Positions 12,363-25,784 are shown, counted from the first letter of the stretch. The stretch: DNA of 64,000 nt from Euryodendron excelsum (GCA_033060915.1 CM065384.1:33284501-33348500), one strand, 5' to 3'. Program-made: numbers and translations. The notes: generated by a model from the sequence alone, not told the origin.

Positions 12363-12607
12363 AGGGTTGCCCCATGGTTCATGTTCAGTTACGTGTATTA
12401 TATCTTAAGATCAAGTAGTCTTTTGAACTTCTGTTCTTCTCTTGGGATTTCCCTTTCAGGTTCTGCCCCTTTCTTGCCAGAATGTGATAGCATTTGCATC
12501 ACTTTCAGAGATTTAACTCATTGACTCATTCTTCCTCTCTCTTCTGATGAAAAGGAAGACTCCTCTAAGTGGGGCTCTTGAGTGACGGCCAATATTGCCC
12601 TTTTGGC

Positions 12608-12672
12608 AAAGCAACAGGTAGCTTCTGTCAAAGCAACAGGTAGCTTCTGTCAAAGCAACAGGTAGCTTCTGT
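12608..12672. repeat. 22-bp tandem repeat, three copies
   Basis: Three nearly perfect units of GCAACAGGTAGCTTCTGTC plus AAA, inside the giant-LTR element. Confidence 0.9.
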
Positions 12673-14054
12673 CCTTAGTTTGGGAAGATTTTGAAAGTTA
12701 TTAAAAGCACAGGAAAGCCCAAAATTGTTTTTTTTTTTTTTTTTTTGTGGAACCATTAAACTTTTCAAATTTTGAGAGCCCTATACATGATCAATCAATA
12801 TAGGGCAAATATAGATTTATACATATCAAGATGTAGCTTAGCTTGAAAAGATCAACATCAGATCTGCACAAAACCACACGAAACAAGCACAATTTGTTTT
12901 TTTTTTTTTTTTTGGTGGAAGTCCAACCCTATCTCTCCAATGATGGAAATACAGAAATGTAAAGTATGGCGGCTTTCACACACATGAGCAAGTAGCCTTT
13001 TCCTCTTGTCACATAACAATGGTAGTTGCACCCAGACTCACTGGTAGCTTTTTCCATAAGTGATGAGAGAGAGAATTGACAAAAGGTCAATCTAGGTATG
13101 AGACAATTCGCAAGTATTTAACCTATTTAAAATAGATCATAAAGGCGGATTCCATATTCTAAGAAGTCTCGAGAAGTGTGCGTTAAGTTGAACATGAATC
13201 ACTAATATGGTAAAGATCATCAAAATCATTAACTCATACTTATGCAAGTGATCATGCACACAAGATTCAACCTCAAACAAGAATGCACATCAAGCTGTTC
13301 ATAATTGAATATTTGCCTCAGTGATTATGCACGTGTAGGACAAACACTAAAAAAAAAAAAATCTTTGTTATGGTTTTTCTAATTTTTTTCAAAGATTCAA
13401 TCAACCTGGACTTGCCATTGTGTGTTAATCTTTCTTTTGAAGGTGTAGCTACTTGTTGTTTTGTCAAGACATCATTTGGGGGTCACTCCTTAGATTTCAA
13501 TGAGTTACGTGATTGATTCTCATTTCTCACCCTTCTGCATTTCCCTTCTCTTTGTATTTTCTATTTCTCTCTCCTCTCTTTTTGGAGTGAAAGATTGTTT
13601 CTACTAAAGGTGGTGCTTACGCTATCCCATCCTTCAAGTTAGGGTAAAACATTTTGGGAAAAAACTCTTGGAGAAGAACATCATTCATGAAAAGCCATGA
13701 GAAAATGATATAAACATGAAAACTTTGGATCCTTTTGATTTAGATGATGTTATTTTTATGCTCAAATTCGAATTGAAAATTGAAAGATGGGTTTGAAAGA
13801 AATCTCCCTTTTTCGGAATAAACCCCTCAGACTGGTTTTGGAATCACGTTGGCATCTTTCACACTCCATTTTTCATAAGTGTCATCTGATTACACAGGGA
13901 TGGCTTTTTGAGGACTGGTAGAGTGGCAACATGGTGTTGAGGTCATGGCTTTGCATGAATTATGAATTAGGCGGGATGCCGGAGGGATTCTATCGGTTTG
14001 ACTGTGCTCTTAGACCTGAAAAAAAGAAAAACAAAATGCAGTTAGCATGTGGAG

Positions 14055-15195
14055 TTGAAGGTTTTATGCAATGCATGTCCTATGGAGGTCCCTTCTTTGA
14101 GGGAATCTAGGCATGATATTGAGTCCATTTTGGAGGTGGGATTCTACCCCTGTGTGCAATACAATACCTCTTCGGCATGGGCCGATTGATACTTCTTTAT
14201 TTAGGGAATCCCGCCTCCATAGACTGAGAGAGATTTGAGCCTCTCTTGAGATATAATTCTAAACATGCCATGAATCCTTAGGGTTGGAGGAACCCTTAGA
14301 GGTTTAGGTAGGTTTGATTAGCATGAGATTGGGTCATCACTTTCTCTCTACGGTTGATTGAATGCATGAGAACGCAATGGCTAGAGTTTCTTGACACTCT
14401 TGTCTTGGGATGGATGTTAATCCATAAGCTTAATAGTAATCATATGGATAGCATAATGGCAATGAATAAGCTGTTTAGAAGACCCCCTCTTCATTCTTAG
14501 TTCACCCTCTGACTCTCTTGGCCTTTGTAGGATAGGGAGAAGACAATGAGAATGTAAAAAGAAAAACAAAAAAGGAGAAGGTAGTGCCTTTAGATTGAAT
14601 ATTTTTATGCAATACATGCCCTAGGGGTGCCCCTACTTTAAGAGAGGTACTAAACATGATGTGTTGGCTCACTTTTGGACATAGGGGGTTGCCCCTGCAT
14701 GCAATACTGTACCTGTGCGAGCCTATTCATTCATTCATTCATACATTCATTCAATGAAAGTAGAAAGGATAATTTTATTGCATTTGATTTCTTTTTACAT
14801 GGAATTAAAAGTACATTTGAAGGGGAAGGAGAACATTTTCCTTGGGACCTTCGCCTATTTTATGCTTACATCATGGGATTCTAACTACTCTTGAGTCTTC
14901 GGATTCGCCTTCTTGACCGAAGGTTGGTAGGAGACCTTGATTTGAATTACCCCTTCGTCTTCTTGGCAGCCCTATCTCCATGAGTGAAGAAAGATTAGGG
15001 CCCCTCTTTATGAGATGGCTTTGATGCATGCCATGAACCCTTAGGGTCTCGTGGTACCTTTAAGAGTTTTGGGTTGGCTTGATTTGAGCGAGAAGGTCAT
15101 TAAACCTTTCTCTGGGGCTTGATTAGATGCATGAAGATGCAACGACTTGAGTTACTTTGGGAACTCTTGTCTTGGAATGAACTCCGATGCATGAG
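14055..15195. repeat. Internal duplication in the giant-LTR element, two divergent copies
   Basis: A segment beginning TTTTATGCAATGCATGTCC at about 14060 and continuing to about 14420 returns in diverged form from about 14600 to 15190. Shared landmarks are GCAATACxxTACCT, CATGCCATGAAxCCTTAGGG and ACTCTTGTCTTGG. No coding potential is seen. The rest of the interior (12700-14050 and 15200-15990) shows T-runs and AT-rich sequence without genes. Confidence 0.7.
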
Positions 15196-15994
15196 TGGTT
15201 ATGATGCATATACATAATAGAATGGCATGAATTGAATAGTATAACAACATGAATTGAACAAGATACATAAAGAAAAATAAAGCGGTCACTCTTTCCTCCT
15301 TAGTTTTAAAATTGACACGTGTGTCCTAAATCCAGTAAAGGTTCGGCTATGCATGGGGTGCTATATGAGCATGAGGTTGGGGGTTTACTAATGCTTCCTA
15401 AAAAAGCTCGGTCCCCGAACCTTCAAACCTCCAGTGTCCACCGTCGGAACGGTGAACTCTATCTTTGGTTGGTGGTTTGAGCGGGGGAACTATCAAGAGA
15501 CCGTAGGCTAAGAAACTGACACAGTATTTGCCCACAATCAATATACTGTTCCCCCTTCTATCTAGAAGGGTAGCAGCCAGGTAATATATGCAAGATGCAA
15601 ATGCAAGTGAGAGCACCAAGTGTGTGTGAAATTTTTAAAAAATGGAAGAAAGGACCCAAGAACACACATCACATCCTATTTATTCATCACATACATGGCG
15701 AGAAATGAGACATAAAATAAAATGTGAACAAAGGTCCATCTACAAAAGAAAAATGCAAATAGTTAGTAACTTTTCGAAAAACTCAATGCAAGGCAAAATG
15801 AATGGTTAATGTAAGAATGTGAATGTAAACAATGAACGTAAGTGATGACACCTATTTGAAAATTGTTTTGAAAAATAAGATTTGTTTTGGAAACTTGAAA
15901 ATTTTTGAAAAGAGGACAAAATTGGACAAAGTAACCGGAGATTCTGGATGAGTGAAGGGTGAAGAGACATGTTAATGGCCTAACCCTCTAAGTG

Positions 15995-16012
15995 TCTCCA
16001 GTGGAGTTGCCA
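15995..16012 (-). other. Primer binding site candidate of the giant-LTR element
   Basis: Two bases inside the right LTR the minus strand reads TGGCAACTCCACTGGAGA. It starts with TGG, complementary to a tRNA CCA end. I cannot name the tRNA with confidence. Confidence 0.55.
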
Positions 16013-16014
16013 GC

Positions 16015-19000
16015 TATCGCGCCCCAATTTTTGGGTGTCCAAGGTCCTTTCGGCTTAGAAACAAAAAGCACGAAACTCTGTCACTAGAACTCATCCTCCT
16101 AGAAGGACAAGTGCGACTAGGTTTGGATTGAAAATTGGTTTGACTAAGGGCTTTTCAGAAAAATATGAGTCACCACCTAACTTGATTAAGGTGAGTTAGG
16201 GCACCTAAAACTAAGTGTTAATCCGAAGATTAAACTTAGGGTTTTTTTGTTTTCTGAAAAGGCTTTGAAAACTCCCTCAAAAGAGGGTTTTTAAGAAAAT
16301 AAGTTGTTTGATAACCTTTGGAAAGATTTAAGCCCTTCTGGAAACTAACTCCATTTTGGTCATTTGAAAATAGAAATCTATAGTTCGGGGGTTGATTACG
16401 TGTAGGGAAGATATCTTAAGATCATCACCCTACCCCGCCCTTTCGATACCTCCATGTCTAATCACCCTTTGTTCACTCACAAGAATAACCGGTTACCATT
16501 GTCCACTTAATATCCACTTTAGAATTTTGAAAATGGGGTTTAGTCATCACTTTTCAGATAGATGATGCATGATGCAAGTTTTTGGAAGAAGTTTGAAAAT
16601 AATGGGGGTTTTGAAAGAGTTTGGAATAGAAACTTTGAATTGATTAGAGTTTTTGAAAAGGGGATTGGAGTTGAAATAAAAGTTATGACTGCACCATTTT
16701 AGGTTACCTATGTATCTCATTTGGCGAGAATCAGGTCATTCGTAGTTTGGGCAAGAGCCCGATGGAAAATAGGCGCATTAGAGCCTTTGGAAGGCTTGAA
16801 GATACTTTGAGGTCTTTGGAAAAGTTTAAGATACTTGGAGGTCTTTGGAAAAGTTTAAGACACTTGGAGGTCTTTGGAAAAGGTTTAAGACATTTTGAGG
16901 TCTTTGGAAGTTGAAGACTCTTTGTGGTCTTGGAAGTTTTAACTTGAAATTGAATGGTAGAGTATTTTGAAAATGTTTTTGGATCAACTTAAGGGAGTTT
17001 TGAAAAAATGTTTGGGCATGACTCAAGAGAACTTGAAAGTATTTTTGAAGTCTTGTTTTGAAAACCTTGGAGGCATGATTTTATAATGTTTTGATCAATT
17101 AGTTTTTGAAAGTGGTTTTTAGAAATGGCTAAGGGTTTAGAATCCTAATATGGACAACCTTAGAAGTTGTTCTTGATTTATCACTTGTCCTTGAAATCCC
17201 TAACCATGAGAGGGCTAGGGACACCTTAGGTTTGTGAACTTTTGAAAACATTTTTGGAAATACCTTGAAAATGGAGTGTAAGAACATTTGAAGAGTTTAT
17301 GGAGTTGGTTTTTTTTGGAATCAAGAAAGTAGGAGGTTTTGGAAAAATAGGTTATGAGAATAGTTTAAAATTGAATGATCATTTAGAAAAAGGGTTTAAG
17401 AGTTGGAACCTTGAAGTGTACCAACCTAGGTTGGGTTGGCCTAGGGTTAGGGGTGACCTAAGGTTAACTAACTTGGGTTAGTTTAACCTGGAGTTAAGAT
17501 GTCCTATGATTAGCTAACTAAGGTTAGGTTAACCTAAGGTTAGGATGACCTGGGGTTAGGATGACCTAGGGTTAGGTTAACCTAAGGTGAGTGGACTAGG
17601 GTCAAGTTAACCTAGGGTTGGACAACTAGGGTCAAGTTAACATAGGGTTGGTCAACTAGGGTCAAGTTAACCTAGGGTTGGATTGGAAAATGGTATTGAA
17701 AGTTGGTTTGATGCACTTTTGGAAAGAGCTTTGAAAAACAAAACATGTTATACAGTGGACTTTAGTGGACAACCCTTTTGAATATCCTTTTTATGAAAAT
17801 TTTGATTATAACCAAAAGTATGGTTTATATGGTTGGTGTTTAGAGACCATTCCAAGGAAGGTTTCCTCATGGCCATTATAACCATAATCTTGATAAGAGT
17901 GTAAGGGGTCCAAAAATTAACATAATGATGGCAACTTTTGGAAAATCATATTTGATGCAAAGATGGATAGAATGTATTTTTGAAAATCATCTTTTAAGAA
18001 GGATATTGAAAACCATTTTTCAAGGGAACCATTCCATTAACAGAGGGCCCATATGGCCAAACAAAAGGAAGACCACTCAAGAGAGGGTTCCATAGGGCCA
18101 TTCCAACTATTACACTTAAAAGAATGAAAATCTTGAAAATTTGAGAATTAGAAAGCAACCCTTATGCAAGTTAAAATGTCATGAGACGAAAGTGATAGTT
18201 AGGGGGTTAGTAGGGAACTCTCTAAGGCATAATTTCTAAGGTCTTATCCTAGGCTTCAAGGGAATAACTCTTGGAACCATTTTCGAAAGAAATATAAAGC
18301 TTGGAAATGGCATGAAAATAAAAGCAATGTAAGCATTGTAGAACATGACAATAAGCATAAAATGAAGCCAAACATACAAGACATGATCAAAATAGTGATA
18401 TGCAAGGGGTCATGACCACATACAAGGCTTTTAGGCATCACCACATAAACAAGGGGCTCTTAGGCCGTACCATCTCAAAGTAGGCTAGTGAGAGGTCCCC
18501 CTACACGGTGGCTCTTACTTGCTTTCCTCTAAGCATGATCTAAGAGCCCTCTTGGCTCAAGCATGCAAGAATGGGGGGTTGTAGATGGGGATTAAAATAG
18601 AGAATAGCCTAAGTAAGCTAGGAGGGAGAAAAGAAGAGTTGGGGAAGACACAAATGTAAAAGGGATACCACCTTTTGCCTTCAACACACTTGCAGTCTTC
18701 AAAAGATGCTTTGATTGGAGCTTGAATGACTTCAAGAGGGCTTAAGGGGCTGGAATGGAGTGTGTAATGGTGTATAAGGCTTTGTAGGTGAAGTGTATAG
18801 GCTTGAGAGAGGTAGAATCTAGCCTAAGTGTTGGAGGGGTGGAATATGTGTAACGATTCGAGGTTCTGGAGCAGTTTCAGCAGAGCTTCGCATCAATTTC
18901 GGAGATGTAATATGCAAAGGGGTGGTCTGGTATTTATAGGCAATCTGGAGTAGGCTTGGCGCATGTGCTACATGTTGCTTGCCAAAATATGACCTGGCGC

Positions 19001-20736
19001 ATGTAGGACATGCGCAGGTACTGTTCCATTACCAGAATGACACGTGGCACCCTGTGTACTTGCTAAATCTCGACTGTTGATTGAAAGTTGGTCAATCTAA
19101 TCAAAATTTGAGCGCATGTAGCATACGCTCCATCATCGGGAAGGTTCGTCCAAACTTTGCCTCAATAATTGAGTCAACTGGGAAGGTTTCGGGAGAATTG
19201 GTGCACCCATGGTGCTCTCTTAGGGTTTCTCGTGAACTTTCATGTTTTGGAAAGTTTGAATTGTGTTTGGAAGCATAGGATATTGACTCGGGAAGCGTGC
19301 ATAAAAGGACACTTTTGTGGAGCGTCTATGATATGCTCCGAGGGTGTTCGAAAGTGGCTGTTTTCGTGCTGTGTGATCGAGGCCTTCGGGATGCGATCCT
19401 TTCGATCGGACCGTACCGATGGAAAGTACTCTGAAAATACTTTCGGGAATTCTCAGATTTATGCATTTCTCAAGTCATTTCTCGGTTCGTTTTACTCAGG
19501 GAATTGGAGAAAAAGTTAGCCTTGGCGGGGCGTCTGCGAGACACTCTAGGGGTTGCTGAAAGTTGTAGTTTTCGTACCGTACGATGGAGGGCTTCAGGAA
19601 GCGATCTATCCAATCAAACCGTATCAATGGAAAGATCTATGAAAGAACTTTCGAGAATTCCCTGATTTATGCATTTCTCAAGTCAGTTGACGGTGCGTTA
19701 TATCTAGGGAATCGAGAGAAAAGACAATTTAGGCAGAGCGTCTGCGAGACGCTCCAGGGAACTTTTATCGAGTCGTGAGCGTTTAATATCGTGAGGTCTT
19801 CCTTAGGTTAAATGGGGGTTTATGACGAGATCCGCCGTTTAATAACCTAGAACTGGTGTTATTTTGGGACGCGTTTGGATTGTCAGGGGCAAAATGGTCA
19901 TTTTGACCGGGTTTGGTTTAAAATGGTCAAGGATGGTTTGGCGTGTTGTGTTAAGTGTACCGGGTCGTTCAGGGATGATTTTGGGAGAGTCCTTCACTGT
20001 TTGGTGGGGTCTGTGCCGTGCTGAGGTGTTCAGGGGCAAAACAGTCATTTTGACCCGAGTGAGCCAAAATGGGACCGGAATTGGACCAAATGGCGTGCAG
20101 GGGACGCCTGATGGTTTAGTAATATTTTAAAAGGATGGACTTATCGTTTTGAGGGATTTTGAACTTTTCCAAACATGCCTGGAGGCCCAAAGGGCAAGTT
20201 TGGTCATTTTTCACCGAGTCGGGCTAGTAGGCGCCTGTGTTGACCTATGTGCTGGTTCCCGAGACCAACTACCTGTGCGGTGTTGGTCTCTAAGAATGCC
20301 CGGTCTTAGAGAGCTACCTGTAGGGGTGGTGTTGGTTCCTAAGAGCGTCTGGCCTCAAAAAACTACATGGAAGGGTGGTGTCAGTCTCTGAGAACACCCG
20401 GTCTCGGAGAATTACCAAATGACTGACATTCTACATTGGCGGGCTAGCGGGCGCCAGAAGTGAACCGCCTGAAATTTGATAAGGTGTTGGTCCCCGAGAT
20501 CGCCCGATCCTGGGAAGCTGCCTGGATGCCGTTGGTTTCCAGGATTGCCTGGTCTGGAAAGCTACCTTGAATGATGGTGCTTATGGCTCCAACGGGTTCT
20601 TGTGGGCCCAAGAAGCGACCAATTGGTTGGATTGGAGATCGAAAGGCTCATCTTGAACCTACATGTGTTGCGACGTTAGAAAACTGAGTCCGGTCAGGCC
20701 GGAGATTGCCGAGCGGGCAAAAATAGGGTGCTTACA
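16015..20736 (-). repeat. 5' LTR of the giant-LTR element (4722 bp)
   Basis: Collinear with 5299-9503 and longer by about 500 bp. Its first dinucleotide is TA rather than TG, probably a G-to-A change. The ATTAT duplication follows at 20737-20741. Confidence 0.9.
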
Positions 20737-20741
20737 ATTAT

Positions 20742-23070
20742 ATTCGAAAATACATAGTCAAATAAAATTATAGCAATTATTTATTTTTCAAATATATATT
20801 GAAAATTTAAATGTACATTTTTTTTATTTTCATGGTAAATTTTTTATTTAGAAAACTAAGCAACCCAAATACAACAGCTCTGTAAAGAGGTATTCATTGC
20901 TAGTAGGTTATGCACTAACGGCGGAGGTTCATTGAGCACTGCATGATCGAGAAGGCGTGTCTTGTTTGATAAGTATGAAGTTGGTGGCGAGATCGAGTTC
21001 TTGATTTTTTTTGTTTACATTATGTAATTTTTGTTTCTAATGAATTAAATGTACATATGCATTTATGTATCTATGTATTTTTCATTTTGGTTGATTATTG
21101 GAGAATATTGTGAACTTTTAATGAAGTGCTGAAAAGATTATTGAATTAATAATACATTTTGTAGTTGCCAAACTAAAAAAATGATGCTTCCCCAATCAGA
21201 TTGCAATAAATATAATGGTGCTTATTGGAAAAAAAAAAGCTTTTTAGTTTTATGGATCCAATCTTCCACAGAAACTAGATAAGAAATTTTTCGTATTGTT
21301 TTGTTAATCCAATGTTAGCACTGTCTTCAGCTCTTTTTCTTTCTTTGTTTTTGTTTTAGCTTCTTTTTTTTTTGTGTGGTTTTTATGTACATAATTTATA
21401 ACATGTGAAAATGTATTGGGAACTGGGGATTAAATGGGTTGCTCTTATTACTGCTTATCGACAGTCGACTGAAATGTATTGTTTGCCACACTTGCTATGT
21501 TGGGTTGTTCTACAAATTTTTTTTTTAATTTTAATATATAAATAAAATCTCAATCTTTTGCCAAGAAAAAAATGTAGTACCTTTATATGAAAGAACAAAA
21601 TTTGTGTATAACACAAGTAAAAATGATGTATTCACAGGAAATAAAAAGAAGTTAACATAAAAAGTACGCAAAGAATAAATGCTTAAAATCATGAGATGAA
21701 CAAAAAAAAAAAGCAAGACAATCCAAAATTACAAATGCCATACAATATTTTAAAACTTTCACACTAAGAATAATCCCAACTAATTAATTCTTAAAGATAA
21801 TTCAATTTCCAAAATTTATCTTTTAAAATCCTTTAATCCATCACTAATCATTAAACATATTATGATTCCTAAAATCTCTCCCTAAAGACTATAGATTTAT
21901 ATTTTAAATTGTACACCCATCTTACATATACGAGAAAAGTAACTTCTCTACATCTAAGTACTCATTCCAAATATTAAAAGATACAAAGATCAGGACTTTT
22001 TCAAATAACGACTTTGTAATCTATATCCCAAGAAAAAAAAGAAACAAATCTTTGCAATATTAATACTAACAAAAAGCAAGGCGACATTTCCCTGAAATTA
22101 AAATTCCCTAGTTCGTTTATTTTTCTTAAAGCACTCCCCATTCCCTATTGGTCAGAATATCTTTTTAATGCTCTAAAAAATCAATAATTTATTCGACTTC
22201 CCAAAATTACTTGCACAAACAACTAAATTTTTTAATCAAATGTAATTTTTTAGCAATATATATATACATAGACCACAACATTTAGTCTATATAGACCATA
22301 AAAAATAATTTTTTTAATGAAATATATAGAACAAAATTATATGTTCTCTAATTAATAATAGAACAGCAATACGTAAAAATGATAAAAATGACATTTATAT
22401 TTTCCATGGATTTTTGTTACAATGAAAAATAAGACTTATTTTTTGGGACAATAAATTAAAAAATAAAAACTAAGATAAAATTTGATGAGACCTCTCAAGA
22501 ATTGTTGAAAATTCCAAATTCACATGGTCATATACTGTTGGAAATTCTAAATTCCCATGGGCATATATTTTATTTTTTATGGTTGAATAAATATTTTTTA
22601 TATTGTTCTATATATAAGTATAAAAAGAAATATGAATTATACCTCAATATTGGACTCAATTAAAAGAAATTATTACATAACTAGAGCACAAAAGAACTTA
22701 AAATTAAATCTTATTACTAATTCCACTAGAACAAGAGCCCTTAGCTAATAGTTTAATTGTTATCTTAGTTTCATAAAGTGTTTTGGTTAATAAATTAATC
22801 ATCTAAATTTCGTAGATTATGTATTGACATATAAAATAATTTAATAATTAAAAATAAAATAATTTAATTTTTACAATTGAAAAAGGTCTCATGAGCACGC
22901 ATTTTACCACGTGATAGCACGCCCACGATTTAGATATCAGCAACTTCGGGTTCATTTTTGTTTTGCATATCATTTTGTTTCCTTCTCTCACGATAGTGCC
23001 CTAGGTTTGTCACCGAGTGACTGTCTTCATCTTCTCCTTTGGTTTTCATTGGTTAATCTTCATTTTGGTA
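20742..23070. other. CACTA internal sequence, no gene seen
   Basis: AT-rich, with many stop codons in all frames. I looked for TNP2-type transposase motifs and saw none. A possible 5' leader of the plant-transposon-protein pseudogene begins around 22980. Confidence 0.5.
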
Positions 23071-23362
23071 AGGTTCTTGCTCTCTAATCTTGTTTCTTTG
23101 ATGTTTTGCCATTCTAGGGTTTCATTGTGTTGATTTGGGTTTGTCAAATTACTTGTTCTTGTTTACAATGTCTAAGAAAAAAGCCCATGTTGAATCATCT
23201 ACTTTCGTCCCTCCAAAGGTTCTTACTCTCTAATCTTGTTTCTTTGATATTTTTTCACTATAGGGTTTTATTGTATTGATTTGGGTTTTTCAGATTACTT
23301 GTTCTTGTTTACAATGTCTAAGAAAAGAGGCCATGTTGAATCGTCTACATTCGTCCCTCCAA
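23071..23362 (+). repeat. 146-bp tandem duplication covering the leader and start codon of the next pseudogene
   Basis: Two copies, 23071-23216 and 23217-23362. Each has AGGTTCTTxCTCTCTAATC, a GATTTGGGTTT stretch, and an ATG followed by codons for MSKK and HVESSTFVPPK. The upstream copy carries a start codon and N-terminus that runs into the second leader, so two alternative starts exist. Confidence 0.85.
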
Positions 23363-24427
23363 AATTCAAGGATGACTTTTTTAAAAAGATTTTTGAGGAT
23401 TCCTTTACTACACGCAAAGTTTTACTTGAACGAGATCTCAAAACACACCATTTCGAGGATGGATTTATTTTCAAAACTTTTACTAAACGTGGTTGGAATT
23501 TCATTTTGAATCTTAGTGGCAATGTCTATCTTGAGATAGTTAGGGAATTTTACTGTCACATTACCAATGTGAACAGAAAATAGTTGTCTTTTAAAACCTT
23601 TTGTCGAGATTTTTCCTTCTTTATCAATACTAATGTTGTGGCTCATTTTTATGATCTTTCTCGTGTTGCTAATCCTCAATTTCCTATTGAAAATGTGGAT
23701 AATGATATAGCTTTTATGAAAAATGTTATGTCAGTTTTGACAAATAATTCTGAGTCTTATGTGATGGGCAAACAAATTCGTCATTCTTTTCTCACACCTG
23801 AGTATCGAATTCTCAACACTTTCACTTCCTTTACTTTTTGGCCTACAGCTCATTCCACTTCTCTAAATTTTGAGAGATGTTGTTTAGTGTTTGCCATTGG
23901 TACTGGTCTCATTATAGATCTTCTCTCTCCTATGGTGCAATATATGATTCATGTCTCAAAGCATAAACCTAAAAATCTCGGTCTTCCCTTTGGTTATTTC
24001 ATCTCCCAATACCTCTTGTCTCAAAATGTTTCACTTTTTCTGGGTGAGAGAGTTTTGTATGTGGCTGCTCCTGTTGATAAGAAGTCTTCGGAGCGTAGTA
24101 AGCCTCACAAAACATGTGTTGATGCTCCTATGATTGACGTGGATGCCGAGGAAGGTGATGAAGATGATAATGATGATGGTGATGATGATGATGAGTTTGA
24201 GGTAGCTAGGGATCCTCCTATGTCAGGTGGAGCTGAGAGTTCGTCGTCTAGTTCAATGAATTTTCAATCCATGATGCGATTTCTTCAAGATATGCAGCAG
24301 TCAAACAATGAGTAGTTCACTCAAATTAATGCACGTCTTGATGTTTTTCAAGGGACAATGTATTCCATGATCACTTACATTCGGGATGGTCACATACCTC
24401 CTCCACCACCTCCTCTTACTTCTCAGT
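23314..24427 (+). pseudogene. Decayed 'putative plant transposon protein' gene
   Basis: Role unknown. The family is recognised as a domain widespread in plant repeat-borne genes. The frame starts MSKKRGHVESS at 23314 and passes FKDDFFKKIFEDSF, then WNFILNLSGNVYLEIVREFY, the conserved VREFY block of the family. After that come ERCCLVFAIGTGLIIDL, an Asp/Glu-rich low-complexity stretch (about 24136-24210) and a Gln-rich end with PPPPPP. In-frame TAG stops lie at 23581 and 24313. The second falls in the Gln-rich tail, where CAG-to-TAG is the simple explanation. The frame otherwise stays open to TGA at 24428, so decay is mild. It lies inside the CACTA element, on the opposite strand to the TNP1-like gene, and may be a captured gene. 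Confidence 0.65.
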
Positions 24428-24430
24428 GAT

Positions 24431-25559
24431 TTTGTGCTAAAAAGGAGGAGATTAGCTTGGTGATTGTTTTTTAAAGTGGTAGCTTGGTTGTGTGGTGGTG
24501 ATAGTGTGGTTAGTTGTTTTGATCTTTTTAGTTTTAGTTATGTTGTTGGATGTATTTGTTTTGGACAATTTGGTTTGGATGATATATTATGGTTTGAATG
24601 ATGATTCATGTTTCTTTTGTGGTATATTTTGGGATTGTTAATATGTTAATTGAACATGTTTGTATTTTGATGGATTGTATTCACTTTGTTAACCAGTGGG
24701 AAGAGAGTTTCAATATAGGAGGAGATATTTTATTATCTCACAAAAATGGAGCATGCCATCGCGGGATAATAACGAGCTAATAACATAGAGAGCTCAATGG
24801 ATGAAATCAATAATTGCACGATCGTGGCCTAATAGCGCTCTAATAGCACAGAGAAGAATTTGTCCAATTCAATATGGAAGCGCGCCATCGCACTAGTGCA
24901 GTTTATTTAATTTATGAATTTGAGCCATTTTTCATTTGTTTTTGCTGAAATTAACAGCCATGTGGGCTTAATTAGTTGAGTTATAGTATACCAATTGAAT
25001 GCATATGGGATACGTTTGTCTTAAGTTACTCCAAAGTTTGCAAGTTACTTCATTTTATTCGACTTCTTATAGCATCAAATTGAATATTTGAATTGGTGAT
25101 TGGGATGAGAGTCATATGAATGTCAATTTTGAATCTATGTTTGCACTTTGCATAGTTGCGAAACTTGAAAAATAAGGGGATTACTTTTCGTACGCATGCT
25201 GTAAGAAGCCCAAACTTACCTGGAAACTTATTTGCAGCTCATTAATGAGAAAGACATATGGTTGAGAGTTGACATGTTTTATTGAAATTAGAGAAAAAGG
25301 ATAGTTGTGTTTTCTCAATATCCAATTGCTAAATGAAAAAGGATAGCAAGGGCCAAAAAAGTGAAATAATTTTCTCTAGTGAGGATATAGAAACCAAATT
25401 AAGAACCAAATAAGAAACAATATCAAAATTATGAAAAATTTCCAAAAAAGCATTAACATGTTTTAATTTTGCCACGGAATGACATGTGTTTCTACTTCTT
25501 TTTCCATTACCTCTTTCTTTTAGTTGCACAAAATAAATTTTCATCAAATTTTAGATTGC
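24431..25559. other. CACTA internal sequence downstream of the pseudogene, no gene seen
   Basis: Probable 3' part of the transposon-protein gene, then the GC-richer patch at 24755-24900 (words such as CGCGGGATAATAACGAGC and TAATAGCACAGAG) resembling 4375-4455. The rest is AT-rich. Confidence 0.5.
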
Positions 25560-25784
25560 AACCAAACTTTAGTCGCAAATGTTAAATATTTGGCAACAAC
25601 AAAACACTGAGTCACCTAATGTTAAACTTTTGGCAATAATGCATCAAGTTAGTCACCGAAAGCTATAACTATTGGCCACTAAAAAGTTATGGTGGCTAAA
25701 ATGTTAATAATAGTGACCAAATTATTATTTAGTTGCTAGACATGTAACTATTGGTGACTACCCACAATTTGGTCGTAACAATTA
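25560..25784. repeat. CACTA right subterminal repeat region
   Basis: Words such as AGTCACC, GGTGACTA and TTAGTTGC recur in both orientations, mirroring the left end. Confidence 0.7.

Larger units (their letters stand above)
5299..20736 (-). mobile_element. Non-autonomous LTR retrotransposon with giant LTRs (LARD-like), 15.4 kb
   Basis: Two direct copies, 5299-9503 and 16015-20736, start TGTCGCGCCCC (TATCGCGCCCC in the right copy) and end GGTGCTTACA. The flanks are a perfect 5-bp duplication, ATTAT (5294-5298 and 20737-20741). A pyrimidine tract next to the left LTR and a TGG-starting primer-site candidate next to the right LTR put the element on the minus strand. The 6.5-kb interior has no gag, RT or integrase that I can recognise; it is dominated by tandem repeats and non-coding sequence. 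That matches a large retrotransposon derivative, probably moved by a Tat/Ogre-like relative (inference from LTR start and architecture). The two LTRs differ at about 17 of the first 225 positions by eye, so the insertion is not recent. It sits inside the CACTA element and is therefore younger than it. Confidence 0.9.
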
